Positions 1 to 9,222 of a stretch of DNA of 64,000 nucleotides are shown piece by piece. Source of the stretch: Sphingobacterium bambusae (GTDB lineage Bacteria > Bacteroidota > Bacteroidia > Sphingobacteriales > Sphingobacteriaceae); NCBI RefSeq assembly GCF_033955345.1, contig NZ_CP138332.1, positions 4,464,001 through 4,528,000 on the forward strand, written 5' to 3'. The position numbers and the translations under genes are program-made. Numbering within the stretch: the stretch's first letter is position 1; every line of letters starts with the position of its first letter. The notes under the pieces were generated by a model. The model saw only the letters and a list, made by a program, of their open reading frames with translations, made no database searches and was not told the origin of the DNA.

Positions 1-2328
1 ACAGCGACAGAAGAAGAAAGGGATGCCGCACTAAGCCGGTTGGGAGGCATAGATAACAGAGGTCAAATTAGAGATCTTTTGATGCAAAATGCAACATCCC
101 AGCAATATGGCGTTTCTTTTTCGGGAGGAACTTCAAAAAGTAATTTTTTTGTGTCTGGTAATTATAGTAAAGACGTTCCGGTATTTCGAGCAAATAAAGG
201 TGAAACATTAAACCTGACATCAAATTTGACGAATGATTTATTTAACGATCGCGTCAGAATTGCAACAGGAATCAATTACAATTACGGCAACTCCCTTACG
301 AATACAGCAACCATCAACGCGCTTTCAACAAACCCGCAGATGGGTGGTTTGCTACCCTATGATCTGCTGAAAGACGATGGTGGTAGTTTGGTGAAGAAGT
401 ATCTGCGGTATAGACCTGAAGTAGCGCAATACTTCGAAGGTTTAGGGTATTTGGATTGGACCTATAGTCCGCTAGAGGAATTGGAAACTTCGAAATATAA
501 TGACCAAACTCATAGTCTCCGTATGCATTTAGATGTAAATACTAAATTGACAAGCTGGGCTAATTTCTCCGTGATGGGACAATTACAACGTAAATTGGAT
601 AATTCCGAGAATATAGATTTTGTGGATAGTTATAACATGCGCAATGCTATTAATTATGGAACAACCGTCAACGATGATGGGAACTTAGTTTACAATTATC
701 CGGTGGGCGGAAATTTAGGTGTACGCAATTATAACGGGTTTCAATATACGGTGCGCGCGCAAGTGAACATCAATAAGGATTTTGGAAATAATGGACTTGT
801 TAATCTAGCTTTTATAGGCGGTAGTGAAATAAAAGAAAATAGCCATCGATCATCCACTGGAAATTTTATCGGATTTGACCCCTTCACGTTTGTCAATTCT
901 GTTTATAAGCCAAATGATCGATACGATACCATTGATGGTTGGGGGGCAAGTTTCCCTGGAAATGCTACCGTAGGAAAAAATATTACGCGCGCATTATCTT
1001 ATTATTCCAATACTGCGCTATCAGCTTTTAACAGTAGGTATGTGGTTTCTGGAAGTATTCGTTTTGATGATTTTACGGTGGTAGGAGCGTCACGAGCGCA
1101 ACGAGCGCAACCGCTTTGGTCTGTCGGAACAAAATGGGATATCAAGAAAGAGGCGTTTATGCAATCCGCAAATTGGGCTGACGCGCTCGCGCTAAGAGTT
1201 ACTTACGGCGTAAATGGAACAATGCCATTTGGTGTGGGGAGTAAGGTTGTAATCACGACCTCTTCAGACAACCAAACGGGTGAGGGCGTGGCTACAATTG
1301 AATCTCCGGCAAACAACCAAATCAGCTGGGAGAAAATAAAGACCCTCAATTTAGGGCTAGACTATGGTCTTTGGGATAACCGCTTACAGTTTACAGTAGA
1401 CTATTATCAAAAACGCGTTTCCGATATTCTACACAGTTTGCCATTTAATCCGACATACGGTTGGACGCAATTGACCTTCAACAGTGCAACGATGAAAGCG
1501 CATGGTGTAGATCTGGGACTGAATGCAAATTGGATCCAGCGTGTCGATTTCCGTTGGTCTAGTATGTTTAACATGGGATTCAATAGCAATGAAGTCAGTG
1601 ATTCTCGTTTTGAGAAGTTAACAAATGTTTCACAACTAATAGCTGGTTCTAGACCTATCGTAGGCCTTCCTGTGGATTATATGTATGCATACAACTGGGG
1701 AGGATTGGATAGTCAAGGACGATCGCAGATCAAAAAAGCAGATGGCAGTATTTTGGCAGTAGATCAAGGAATAAACACGCTAAGCGCGGACGATCTGCTG
1801 TTGGTGGGAAGAACAACTCCTCCATATGTGGGCGGTTTGTTTAATACGTTTAATTATAAAGGCATTTCTTTGGGAGTTCGTATGACATACGAATTAGGAC
1901 ATGTAATCCGGAGGCTTTCTGTTCAAAATTATCCGCAATGGAATTTTTATTCAGGAGCTATAGGTATGCAGGCAGATCTAGCACAACGATGGCAGCAAGC
2001 AGGGGACGAAGCATCCACAAACATTCCTGCCATTGTCAATGACGGCTGGCAATTTAACAGCGTTTCTCGATATGCCAATGCCAACGAACTGGTAATAAGC
2101 GGTAGCCATGTGCGATTACAGCAGGTAGATATCGGATACGTATTGCCTCAGCATATCCTAACTAGAACTCCATTCAAGAGTGTTGCTTTAAATGGAGCTG
2201 TGCGTAATCTCGGAATTATTTGGCGTAAAAATAAAGATGGGGTGGATCCTGTTTATCGTGTGACGGATATTTATTCGAGTTTGCCACCAGCTACTTCATT
2301 CTTTTTTAGCTTAAATGCTTCTTTTTAA
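1..2328 (+). CDS. SusC/RagA-type TonB-dependent outer-membrane receptor, 5' truncated
   Basis: The reading frame is open from base 1, so the window cuts off the signal peptide, carboxypeptidase-like domain and plug. What remains, about 775 residues, is the beta-barrel. It has the usual SusC barrel signatures, such as 'SGGTSKSNFFVSGNYS' near its start, a run of Tyr/Asn/Trp-rich strands, and the C-terminal segment ending 'FFFSLNASF' with a terminal Phe. SusC proteins form the TonB-driven pore that works with a lipoprotein lid. The SusD partner follows 19 bases downstream, then two thioredoxin-fold proteins and a protease. The substrate cannot be told. Base composition looks more AT-rich than in the genes after 3712. 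Confidence 0.93.
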   Translation, partial: TATEEERDAALSRLGGIDNRGQIRDLLMQNATSQQYGVSFSGGTSKSNFFVSGNYSKDVPVFRANKGETLNLTSNLTNDLFNDRVRIATGINYNYGNSLTNTATINALSTNPQMGGLLPYDLLKDDGGSLVKKYLRYRPEVAQYFEGLGYLDWTYSPLEELETSKYNDQTHSLRMHLDVNTKLTSWANFSVMGQLQRKLDNSENIDFVDSYNMRNAINYGTTVNDDGNLVYNYPVGGNLGVRNYNGFQYTVRAQVNINKDFGNNGLVNLAFIGGSEIKENSHRSSTGNFIGFDPFTFVNSVYKPNDRYDTIDGWGASFPGNATVGKNITRALSYYSNTALSAFNSRYVVSGSIRFDDFTVVGASRAQRAQPLWSVGTKWDIKKEAFMQSANWADALALRVTYGVNGTMPFGVGSKVVITTSSDNQTGEGVATIESPANNQISWEKIKTLNLGLDYGLWDNRLQFTVDYYQKRVSDILHSLPFNPTYGWTQLTFNSATMKAHGVDLGLNANWIQRVDFRWSSMFNMGFNSNEVSDSRFEKLTNVSQLIAGSRPIVGLPVDYMYAYNWGGLDSQGRSQIKKADGSILAVDQGINTLSADDLLLVGRTTPPYVGGLFNTFNYKGISLGVRMTYELGHVIRRLSVQNYPQWNFYSGAIGMQADLAQRWQQAGDEASTNIPAIVNDGWQFNSVSRYANANELVISGSHVRLQQVDIGYVLPQHILTRTPFKSVALNGAVRNLGIIWRKNKDGVDPVYRVTDIYSSLPPATSFFFSLNASF

Positions 2329-2347
2329 TCAATTAAAAGTTACCGAT

Positions 2348-3703
2348 ATGAAAATAAAAGATAGTAAACTATATGCAGTTTTGATACTTGTGTCGCTGCT
2401 TTTTGGTAGTTGCAGAAAGTATGTGGAAATAGATACTTATGGTTCTCGAACGTTGAAAACAACCAATGATTACCAGTATCTGATAAATAACCGAGTTAAT
2501 TTTCAGACCACGAGTATTATGCCGATTATCTCGAATGATGACATTTCTGGTACACCTTCTCAAGCAGCCGCAAATCAATGGGGCGAGCAGGTGTTGAAAG
2601 CATTTCTTTGGAGTGAAAGTTTTTATGGGGACGATCAACAAGATATAGGATGGAACAACTTGTACAAACACGTGTATGTGGCGAATGAGATATTGCAAGG
2701 TGTCATGGAGAGTGCAGACGGCAGTGAAAGTCAGAAGCAGATAATCGCTGCAGAAGCTAGAGTACATCGTGCATTTGCTTATTTTTCTTTAGTTAACCAA
2801 TATGCGCAGATTTATAATCCTTCAACGGCGGCAAACCAGCTCGGCGTACCTTTGTTGTTGCGCCCAGATCTTTTTCAAGAGCTGAATAGAGCTCCTTTGC
2901 AAACTGTTTATCAACAAATAGTTACGGATCTTGAGCAATCTATCGATGTATTGCCTAATCGTCCGGCGATAAATCACCATCCATCTAAACTTGCTGTTTA
3001 CGCATTGTTGACTCGTGTGTATATGACAATGCGCGACTTTGAAAAAGCCGCGGAGAATGCTGATAGAGCACTAGCTTTGAACCCAGAATTGATTAATGTA
3101 GCTGACTATGTCGATGCCACATATCCGCAGGTGATCGATGATCCTGAAGTGATTCTTTCCAAGCTGAGTTCTGGTAGTGTGACAGGCCCAATAAATGCTG
3201 AATTAGTTGCCTTATACGATGTTAAGGATCTCCGTCTCACACATTTTCTGGAAAATAATGCGAGCTTAAATGGCTTCAAATATATGAAGCCGACTAAATC
3301 CGGATCGTTCTACGCAGTAGTGGGGCTAAGCACACCAGAAATTTACTTAAACCGTGCCGAAGTGTATGCCAGGCAAAACAATGTGGCCAAAACAGTGGAA
3401 CTGCTAAACGCGCTACGTATGAAACGTTTTAGAACGGTAGATTATGTTGCACTCACAGCAGCCGATATACAGAGCGATCTCCTACAGGCAGTAATTGATG
3501 AGCGTAGACGGGAATTTGTCGGTACAGATTTACGTTGGTACGATATGCGTCGATTGACGTTAGATGGAGCATATTACAAACCTGTAGAACGAACGCTAAA
3601 CGGGCAAACCTATAGATTGGACGCGAATAGTCCACGTTTTGTTTATCCTATAAATCAGGAAGTGCTCACACTTAACCCCGAAATCGGACAGAATCCTAGA
3701 TAG
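2348..3703 (+). CDS. SusD/RagB-family outer-membrane lipoprotein
   Basis: A 451-residue partner of the preceding SusC. The ATG at 2348 is chosen because it is followed by a basic residue stretch, a hydrophobic core and a lipobox 'LLFGSC' with the acylated Cys at residue 22. The open frame reaches back to 2315 inside the SusC gene, but that extension would bury the signal. SusD features seen are TPR-like helices in the first half ('AEARVHRAFAYFSLVNQYAQIY') and the C-terminal 'RRREFVGTDLRWYDMRRL' motif typical of the family. It should sit on the cell surface and capture ligand. Stop and next start are 8 bases apart, which indicates an operon. Confidence 0.93.
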   Translation: MKIKDSKLYAVLILVSLLFGSCRKYVEIDTYGSRTLKTTNDYQYLINNRVNFQTTSIMPIISNDDISGTPSQAAANQWGEQVLKAFLWSESFYGDDQQDIGWNNLYKHVYVANEILQGVMESADGSESQKQIIAAEARVHRAFAYFSLVNQYAQIYNPSTAANQLGVPLLLRPDLFQELNRAPLQTVYQQIVTDLEQSIDVLPNRPAINHHPSKLAVYALLTRVYMTMRDFEKAAENADRALALNPELINVADYVDATYPQVIDDPEVILSKLSSGSVTGPINAELVALYDVKDLRLTHFLENNASLNGFKYMKPTKSGSFYAVVGLSTPEIYLNRAEVYARQNNVAKTVELLNALRMKRFRTVDYVALTAADIQSDLLQAVIDERRREFVGTDLRWYDMRRLTLDGAYYKPVERTLNGQTYRLDANSPRFVYPINQEVLTLNPEIGQNPR

Positions 3704-3711
3704 TATATAAC

Positions 3712-5715
3712 ATGAAAAAGCAACTATTTTTTTTGCTGTTGATGTTTGCGCAGGTTGTGCTTTATGCACAACCCCGCTATAGCAGCAGCGTTTTTAAGCC
3801 GCAACAGCCCAAGGTCAACGCCGGGGTACAGATCGTGTATGATGCCAAAGGCAAAGACTTGGAATTTAGTGATGAGGTGCAAGCCGCCTTGTTTATGTAT
3901 GATAACTTGCAATGGAAGCGCGTAAATATCAGCTTAGCGAAAGATGCGCAGGGATTGTGGGTAGGCGAGGTTCCCCTTACGCCGGCAACAGCCTTTGTAG
4001 CAGTGAAATTTTTTCAAGGCGATAGCAACCAGCCTGATGCCGCAGATAACAATGCCGACAAAGGCTATGCGGTGGCGCTGCAAGCTGCAGATGGCAAACC
4101 TTTGGCAGGAGCCTTTTTGGCGGAAGCGGGTTTCCAAAACCCGATTATCGCAGGCGGTATTTTCTACGGCTACTACAGTGAAGATCCCAAGGCTTCGGAT
4201 GCAGCCTACCTAAAGTCGCTAGCGGCAAAGGAACAGGCCATATCTGGAAAGCAATATATAGCATACTTTGAGTCGTGGATGAAGCTGCAGCAGTTGGCAC
4301 TGGGAGATGCCTTTCCCGCATACGCCTCAACCTTTATACAGGATGCCTTAAAGGACAAAACCTTAAAGGATGAAACACTAGGTGTTTTCTATACCTATGC
4401 CCATTCCAGGCTGAAAGACGAGCGCCTTGCGACGCTGATCGAAGGGCGCGTGAAGAAAGACTTTCCGCAAGGAGCCACAGCGCGTTTTATGGCCTACAAC
4501 AAGACCAAGGGCAGTAGCCCTGATCGAGCAGAGGTGATCGCCTCATTCGAAGATTTTTTGGCGAGTTTCCCGATTGAGCAATGGCGCAAAAATCCGAATG
4601 GGCAAGGCTTTATCTACTATGCCGTTTATCGCGGACTGGGCTCGTCTTACTTTGATTCCAAGCAGTTTGATAAGTTTACCGCGCTGTACAACGATCTTGA
4701 TTTTAGGACGGGCAATGAGCTGATGCGCTGGAATATTATGCGGGCCTATATGTTTAAGATGGTGGGGCAAGACACGCTGTACAATATTTCTGAAGCGATC
4801 TTGCCGAAGCTGATTGCGCGCAAGGATGATGGCTCCTACCTGAACGATTTTGATACGCGCGAGAAGGCCGACTCGAATATGTTGCGTCAGCTGGACGACC
4901 GCTTGTTTACCCATATTTCCTTGTTGAACGACCTGAAAAAATACCAAGAGGCACGGAAGTACTTTTTGGCACTATCCGAAGCCGGAAAATACAGCAACGC
5001 CGAGCTAAACGAGATAAACATGCAGGTGCTAGAAGGTTTGGAGGATGATAAGCAATTGCTACCCTTGCTGGAGATGAGTGCGCGCGAAAATGCGATGACA
5101 CCGAAAATGTTCGACAAACTAAAAGCCTTGTACCTCGAGCAGCATGATGGACAGGATGCTGGCTATGCGGCTTACTTGGCCGGTCTGAAATCGGATGAAG
5201 AGAAAGCCGAAATGAAAGCTTATGTGGATCAACATTGGGTAAACCACCCCATGCCTCTATTTCGGCTGGAAGATGCTGACGGACTTTTTGTAACACCGGA
5301 AGATTGGAAAGGAAAGATTGTGGTGGTAGACTTTTGGGCCACTTGGTGCCGTCCTTGTATCATGGCTTTTCCCGGCATGCAGCTGTTGGTGGATAAATAT
5401 GCCAAAGATCAGGATGTAGCCATCTACATGCTGGGAACGATGCAAACGGGCGACTACAAGAATAAATCGGTGAACTATGTGCGTGGGGAGGGCTACCGCT
5501 TTAACCTGCTGCATGATGCGGTAAACCCAAAGACCAATGAGCAGGATCTTGTTTTTAAACAATTGGTGCCGCTATTCGGCGACTCGTCCATCCCGCGTAA
5601 GATCGTGGTGAAGGATGGTAAGGTGCGCTACTGCTCGGGTGGTTATTCCGGAAGCCCAAGTAAGCTGATGGATGAACTATCGTTGGCCATAGAGACATTA
5701 AGAAACGAAAAATAA
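3712..5715 (+). CDS. TlpA-like thioredoxin-fold protein with long N-terminal extension
   Basis: The 667-residue protein has a signal peptide ending near 'LYAQPRYS'. An Ig-like N-terminal part (about 25-140) is followed by a long helical repeat-like middle (about 150-500). A C-terminal TlpA/thioredoxin domain (about 515-660) carries an active-site 'WCRPC' at C546/C549. The probable role is periplasmic disulfide reduction or isomerisation. It is the first of two TlpA-family genes that flank an S41 protease, in the same operon as SusC/SusD. Its composition is visibly more GC-rich than the SusC/SusD pair before it. The middle region is not recognised. Confidence 0.85.
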   Translation: MKKQLFFLLLMFAQVVLYAQPRYSSSVFKPQQPKVNAGVQIVYDAKGKDLEFSDEVQAALFMYDNLQWKRVNISLAKDAQGLWVGEVPLTPATAFVAVKFFQGDSNQPDAADNNADKGYAVALQAADGKPLAGAFLAEAGFQNPIIAGGIFYGYYSEDPKASDAAYLKSLAAKEQAISGKQYIAYFESWMKLQQLALGDAFPAYASTFIQDALKDKTLKDETLGVFYTYAHSRLKDERLATLIEGRVKKDFPQGATARFMAYNKTKGSSPDRAEVIASFEDFLASFPIEQWRKNPNGQGFIYYAVYRGLGSSYFDSKQFDKFTALYNDLDFRTGNELMRWNIMRAYMFKMVGQDTLYNISEAILPKLIARKDDGSYLNDFDTREKADSNMLRQLDDRLFTHISLLNDLKKYQEARKYFLALSEAGKYSNAELNEINMQVLEGLEDDKQLLPLLEMSARENAMTPKMFDKLKALYLEQHDGQDAGYAAYLAGLKSDEEKAEMKAYVDQHWVNHPMPLFRLEDADGLFVTPEDWKGKIVVVDFWATWCRPCIMAFPGMQLLVDKYAKDQDVAIYMLGTMQTGDYKNKSVNYVRGEGYRFNLLHDAVNPKTNEQDLVFKQLVPLFGDSSIPRKIVVKDGKVRYCSGGYSGSPSKLMDELSLAIETLRNEK

Positions 5716-5730
5716 ACAAGCTAATCTAGC

Positions 5731-7359
5731 ATGGAGATGAACAGGAAAGCGACGGGCTTGCTCGTGGGGATGATCGGTTTGGCCTTGTCTTTACAGGCAC
5801 AGATGAACCCGAAGTATAAATTTGAAGAGGCCATGAAGCTGATTCAGGAGAATTATGTGGATCAAGTGAACGAGGAACACCTCGTGGATGCGGCCATCAA
5901 GGCGATGATAGCCGATCTTGATCCGCACTCGCACTACACCAGCAGGGAAGAGGCCGAGGCCATGCGCGAGGCCATGAGCGGTAGTTTTGCAGGCATTGGT
6001 ATCCAATTTTTGAAAAACCAAGACCAAACGTTTATCACGGTGGTGAATCCGGATGGGCCGGCCATGCGCAGCGGCATACGGGTGGGCGACGAAATTGTGC
6101 GTATAGATGGGGAAGCGATCGCTGGCGAACAGTGGGGGAACCGGGAGATCATGCAGAAACTACGCGGTGATAAGGATGTTGCGGTGCTGCTGGATGTGCG
6201 CTCGCCGGGGAGTACGGAGATCAAGACAATCACGATTGTGCGGGAGAATATTCTCGAGAAATCGGTGCGCGAGAGCTACATGGTGGATCAGGAAATAGGT
6301 TACATCGCTCTATCGATTTTTAACCGCACAACACGGCCGGAAATTGATGCCGCGCTGAAAAAATTGAAGGAGCAGGGCATGAAAAAGCTGATTCTAGATT
6401 TGCAGAGCAATGGTGGTGGTTACGTAGAATCTGCTATTGGCGTGGCCGACGAGTTTCTGCCCAAAGAGAAGATTGTCTTTTACTCGGTACCCAACGAGGG
6501 CGGAAAAGATTACTACTTCACAGGGGGCTTTGGCCAATTCTACGATGGCGAGTTGGTGGTGTTGATCGACGAGTCGACGGCCTCTTCCAGCGAGATTGTA
6601 ACGGGTGCGCTACAGGATTGGGACCGCGCGGTGATTATCGGTCGCCGTAGCTTTGGGAAGGGCCTGATGCAGAAGCCCGTGCCACTCTCTGACGGTTCGG
6701 AAATGCAATTGACGGGAGCACGTTACTATACCCCTTCTGGACGATCGATACAGAAACCGTACAGCAAGGGTAAAGACGACTATTTTCAGGACTTTAACCG
6801 TCGGATGGCTTCCAAGGAACTCTTGGAAGGCGGGCATGTGCAATTTCCGGATTCACTCAAATATAATACCTTGACCAATAAGCGGGTGGTGTATGGCGGT
6901 GGTGGCATTATGCCAGATCGCTTTGTACCCATTGATACCAATGAATACAGTGCGTGGATGGCGAAGTTGATGAACGATGGCATCGTGGCAAAAGGAGGCT
7001 TTGAATTTGTACAGCAAAACAGAGCAGCACTGTTGGCCGCCTATCCCGATTTTGACGCATTCAACAAGCGTTTTCGCATACCGAAAGAGGTACACGAGCA
7101 GCTAGTGAGTTATGCAAGGCAACGCGATGTGGAGGTGCCCGCTGAAGCAGCTACTTCGGCACATGTAGCGATCGATGTAGAGCTGAAAGCACAAATTGGA
7201 TCGCTGCTTTACACTGGGGGCGATTATATGGCGCGTGTGCGTAATGAGGCAAACCAGAGCTTTCAAGATGCCTTGCTCGTGCTACGCGATGGGCAACTTT
7301 ACAAGCAATTACTACAAACAGGAACAGTAGGAGAGAAAACAAAACAAAAAACAAAATAA
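5731..7359 (+). CDS. S41-family C-terminal processing peptidase
   Basis: A 542-residue protease with a signal peptide (about 1-24), a PDZ domain (about 90-170, 'GIGIQFLKN...SGIRVGDEIVRIDG') and the S41 catalytic core. The Ser-Lys dyad is visible: S285 in 'STASSSEI' and K310 in 'SFGKGLMQ'. The 25-residue spacing matches characterised CtpA/Tsp enzymes. It should act in the periplasm on C termini of proteins. The last 130 residues after the core are less conserved. It lies 15 bases after one TlpA gene and 2 bases before the other, so it is co-transcribed with a SusC/SusD pair. Its substrate is unknown. Confidence 0.93.
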   Translation: MEMNRKATGLLVGMIGLALSLQAQMNPKYKFEEAMKLIQENYVDQVNEEHLVDAAIKAMIADLDPHSHYTSREEAEAMREAMSGSFAGIGIQFLKNQDQTFITVVNPDGPAMRSGIRVGDEIVRIDGEAIAGEQWGNREIMQKLRGDKDVAVLLDVRSPGSTEIKTITIVRENILEKSVRESYMVDQEIGYIALSIFNRTTRPEIDAALKKLKEQGMKKLILDLQSNGGGYVESAIGVADEFLPKEKIVFYSVPNEGGKDYYFTGGFGQFYDGELVVLIDESTASSSEIVTGALQDWDRAVIIGRRSFGKGLMQKPVPLSDGSEMQLTGARYYTPSGRSIQKPYSKGKDDYFQDFNRRMASKELLEGGHVQFPDSLKYNTLTNKRVVYGGGGIMPDRFVPIDTNEYSAWMAKLMNDGIVAKGGFEFVQQNRAALLAAYPDFDAFNKRFRIPKEVHEQLVSYARQRDVEVPAEAATSAHVAIDVELKAQIGSLLYTGGDYMARVRNEANQSFQDALLVLRDGQLYKQLLQTGTVGEKTKQKTK

Positions 7360-7361
7360 CA

Positions 7362-8504
7362 ATGAAAAATATGAAATGGGCATTGATGCTTGCCTTTGCA
7401 CTTCCGGCGCTGGGCTTCGCACAGCAAAATTATACATTACAAGGTCAGGTTGCTAAATTGAACAAGCCCGCCAAAGCTTTTTTGAGATTGAAGTATGATG
7501 GCAAGGAACAGATCGACTCTGTTGAGATGAAAAACGGTAAATTCGAGTTTAAGGGAAGCATCCCTTCGCCGATGGAGGCGCATCTACGCATTATCCATGA
7601 TGATCTACCTTTTGATCCGTCGAAGCCTGCAAAGCAGGATATCTTACCGTTTTTGATTGAAGGAGCGAACATCAAATTTGTGTCTAAAGACTCCATACAA
7701 AACGCCAAAATTACGGGCTCGCCTTTGAACGCGGAAAATGAGAAAGTGAATAATATGTTGAAGCCTATATACGACCAATATGAGACCTTGAACAACGAGT
7801 ACAAGTCGAAGTCGCTAGCAGACCAACAGGATCCTAAATACATCCAATCGTTGGAAGAGCGTGCGGACGCTATACAGCAACAAACAATTGATGCCAAAAT
7901 GGACTATGTGGCCAAAAATCCGAAGAGCTACATGGCCTTGATGGCCTTCAACTCCACATTGCCGCCAGAGTTTGACGCTATCCAAGCCGAGAAGGTTTTT
8001 GCTACGCTAGATCCGAGCTTGCAAAACTCCATTCTTGGAAAAGAGCTTGCAGAGCGTATTGCCTTGTTGAAGAAAACAAGCGAGGGCGTGGAAGCGCAAG
8101 ACTTCACGCAGCCTGATGTAGATGGCAAACCGGTGAAGCTATCGGACTACCGCGGTAAGTATGTTTTAATTGACTTTTGGGCATCTTGGTGTGCACCTTG
8201 CCGACGCGAAAATCCAAACTTGGTGAAATCCTATGCGAAATACCAAAAAAATGGTTTTGAAATCTTGGGCGTTTCTATGGATAAGGCTGCCGATAAAGCC
8301 AAATGGTTGAAAGCTATCCAAGATGATGGGTTGACTTGGAAACAGGTGGGCGACCTTAAAGGTTGGGACAACGAAGCAGGCAAGCTATATGATATCAAAG
8401 CAATCCCGATGAACTTCTTGGTCGATCCTAATGGAAAGATCATTGCTAAGTACCTGCGTGGTGAAGAATTGGATAAGAAACTTTCCGAAATATTCGGAGA
8501 ATAG
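7362..8504 (+). CDS. DUF4369 + TlpA/thioredoxin-family protein
   Basis: A 380-residue exported protein. The signal peptide ends near 'LGFAQQN'. An N-terminal beta-rich DUF4369-type domain (about 20-125, with 'IDSVEMKNGKFEFKG') is followed by a helical linker and a C-terminal AhpC/TlpA thioredoxin domain with 'WCAPC' at C277/C280 and the cis-proline region 'IKAIPMNFLVDP'. This architecture is common in Bacteroidota periplasmic thiol-disulfide proteins. It is the last gene of the operon that begins with SusC; a strong terminator follows 41 bases after the stop. Confidence 0.92.
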   Translation: MKNMKWALMLAFALPALGFAQQNYTLQGQVAKLNKPAKAFLRLKYDGKEQIDSVEMKNGKFEFKGSIPSPMEAHLRIIHDDLPFDPSKPAKQDILPFLIEGANIKFVSKDSIQNAKITGSPLNAENEKVNNMLKPIYDQYETLNNEYKSKSLADQQDPKYIQSLEERADAIQQQTIDAKMDYVAKNPKSYMALMAFNSTLPPEFDAIQAEKVFATLDPSLQNSILGKELAERIALLKKTSEGVEAQDFTQPDVDGKPVKLSDYRGKYVLIDFWASWCAPCRRENPNLVKSYAKYQKNGFEILGVSMDKAADKAKWLKAIQDDGLTWKQVGDLKGWDNEAGKLYDIKAIPMNFLVDPNGKIIAKYLRGEELDKKLSEIFGE

Positions 8505-8544
8505 GAATACCGACCCTCGGTATGTTGTTTAGTTAAATAGTCAA

Positions 8545-8576
8545 AAGGCCGTATCCCAAGTACGGCCTTTTTTAAT
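8545..8576 (+). terminator. Intrinsic terminator of the SusCD-TlpA-S41-TlpA operon
   Basis: A perfect 9-bp stem (8545-8553 with 8561-8569), a 7-base loop and a run of T. It ends the operon before the DinB-like gene. Confidence 0.9.
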
Positions 8577-8611
8577 TAGCTTTAAGGAAGATAAATAAAG
8601 GAGGACATAGC

Positions 8612-9112
8612 ATGGTACTGGAATACCTTAAACAAGAATTTGAGCAGGAAGTAGGCAATACCCGTAAATTGCTGCAGGCAGTTCCTGCAAAAGATATCGA
8701 CTATAAACCATCCGACCTGTCGTGGACAATGGGCGAGTTGGCACAGCATATCGCGACCATCTATTATTGGTATGTGGGCACGTTGACGCAGAATGAATAT
8801 GATCTAGCAGCAGATCGATTGGAACGCGGCGACGTTCGTGATATAGAGGCTACCAAAGACTTGTTTGAGCGTAATGTGCTGGCGGCGCGAGAAGCCTTGA
8901 ACGCGTTAACCGAAGAAGCGCTAGGCCAAGAATGGACCATGAAGTTTGGCGATCGTGTGTTATTGGGACCGTTGCCGCGGGGTATTGTGACACGTGGATT
9001 TCTGTTCAACCATATCTACCATCATCGCGGGGAGATGATCGTATACCTGCGTGCTACGGGCAACAAGGTGCCAGGCCTCTATGGCCCAACTTATGAAGAT
9101 AGTAAAGGCTAA
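8612..9112 (+). CDS. DinB-family putative metal-dependent protein
   Basis: A 166-residue cytoplasmic four-helix protein of the DinB/YfiT type. The signs are 'LAQHIATIYYWYVG' with a His in helix 2 and the C-terminal 'FNHIYHHRGEMIVYLRATGNKVPGLYGP', where the HxxHHRG pattern supplies the metal ligands. Family members include thiol-dependent detoxification enzymes; the reaction here cannot be assigned. It follows a terminator, so it has its own transcription. The start has an upstream purine stretch 'aaaggagga', one of the few clear Shine-Dalgarno-like sites in this window. Confidence 0.85.
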   Translation: MVLEYLKQEFEQEVGNTRKLLQAVPAKDIDYKPSDLSWTMGELAQHIATIYYWYVGTLTQNEYDLAADRLERGDVRDIEATKDLFERNVLAAREALNALTEEALGQEWTMKFGDRVLLGPLPRGIVTRGFLFNHIYHHRGEMIVYLRATGNKVPGLYGPTYEDSKG

Positions 9113-9135
9113 TAGCTGGGTACGGAAATGTCGTT

Positions 9136-9143
9136 TATCTTTG
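9136..9143 (+). promoter_or_regulatory. Putative -7 promoter element for the serine hydrolase
   Basis: TATCTTTG matches the Bacteroidota TAnnTTTG core and would give a leader of about 75 bases before the ATG at 9223. No TTG is seen 20 bases upstream. Confidence 0.45.
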
Positions 9144-9222
9144 CTTATTTCTTGAATTAACGATTATTTTTTGCGACTTTAGAGCTGTAGTTCAAATTAC
9201 GCTTCTAAAAACCGTACCGATC

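Noticed and set aside
5257..5562. Minus-strand open frame inside the thioredoxin gene
   Set aside because: It is opposite a coding region with clear domain motifs, so it is a codon-bias shadow.
6848..6856. CGGATTCAC nonamer identical to the candidate LytTR half-site
   Set aside because: It is a single copy inside the S41 protease coding region with no second copy 21 bases away, so it is probably chance.
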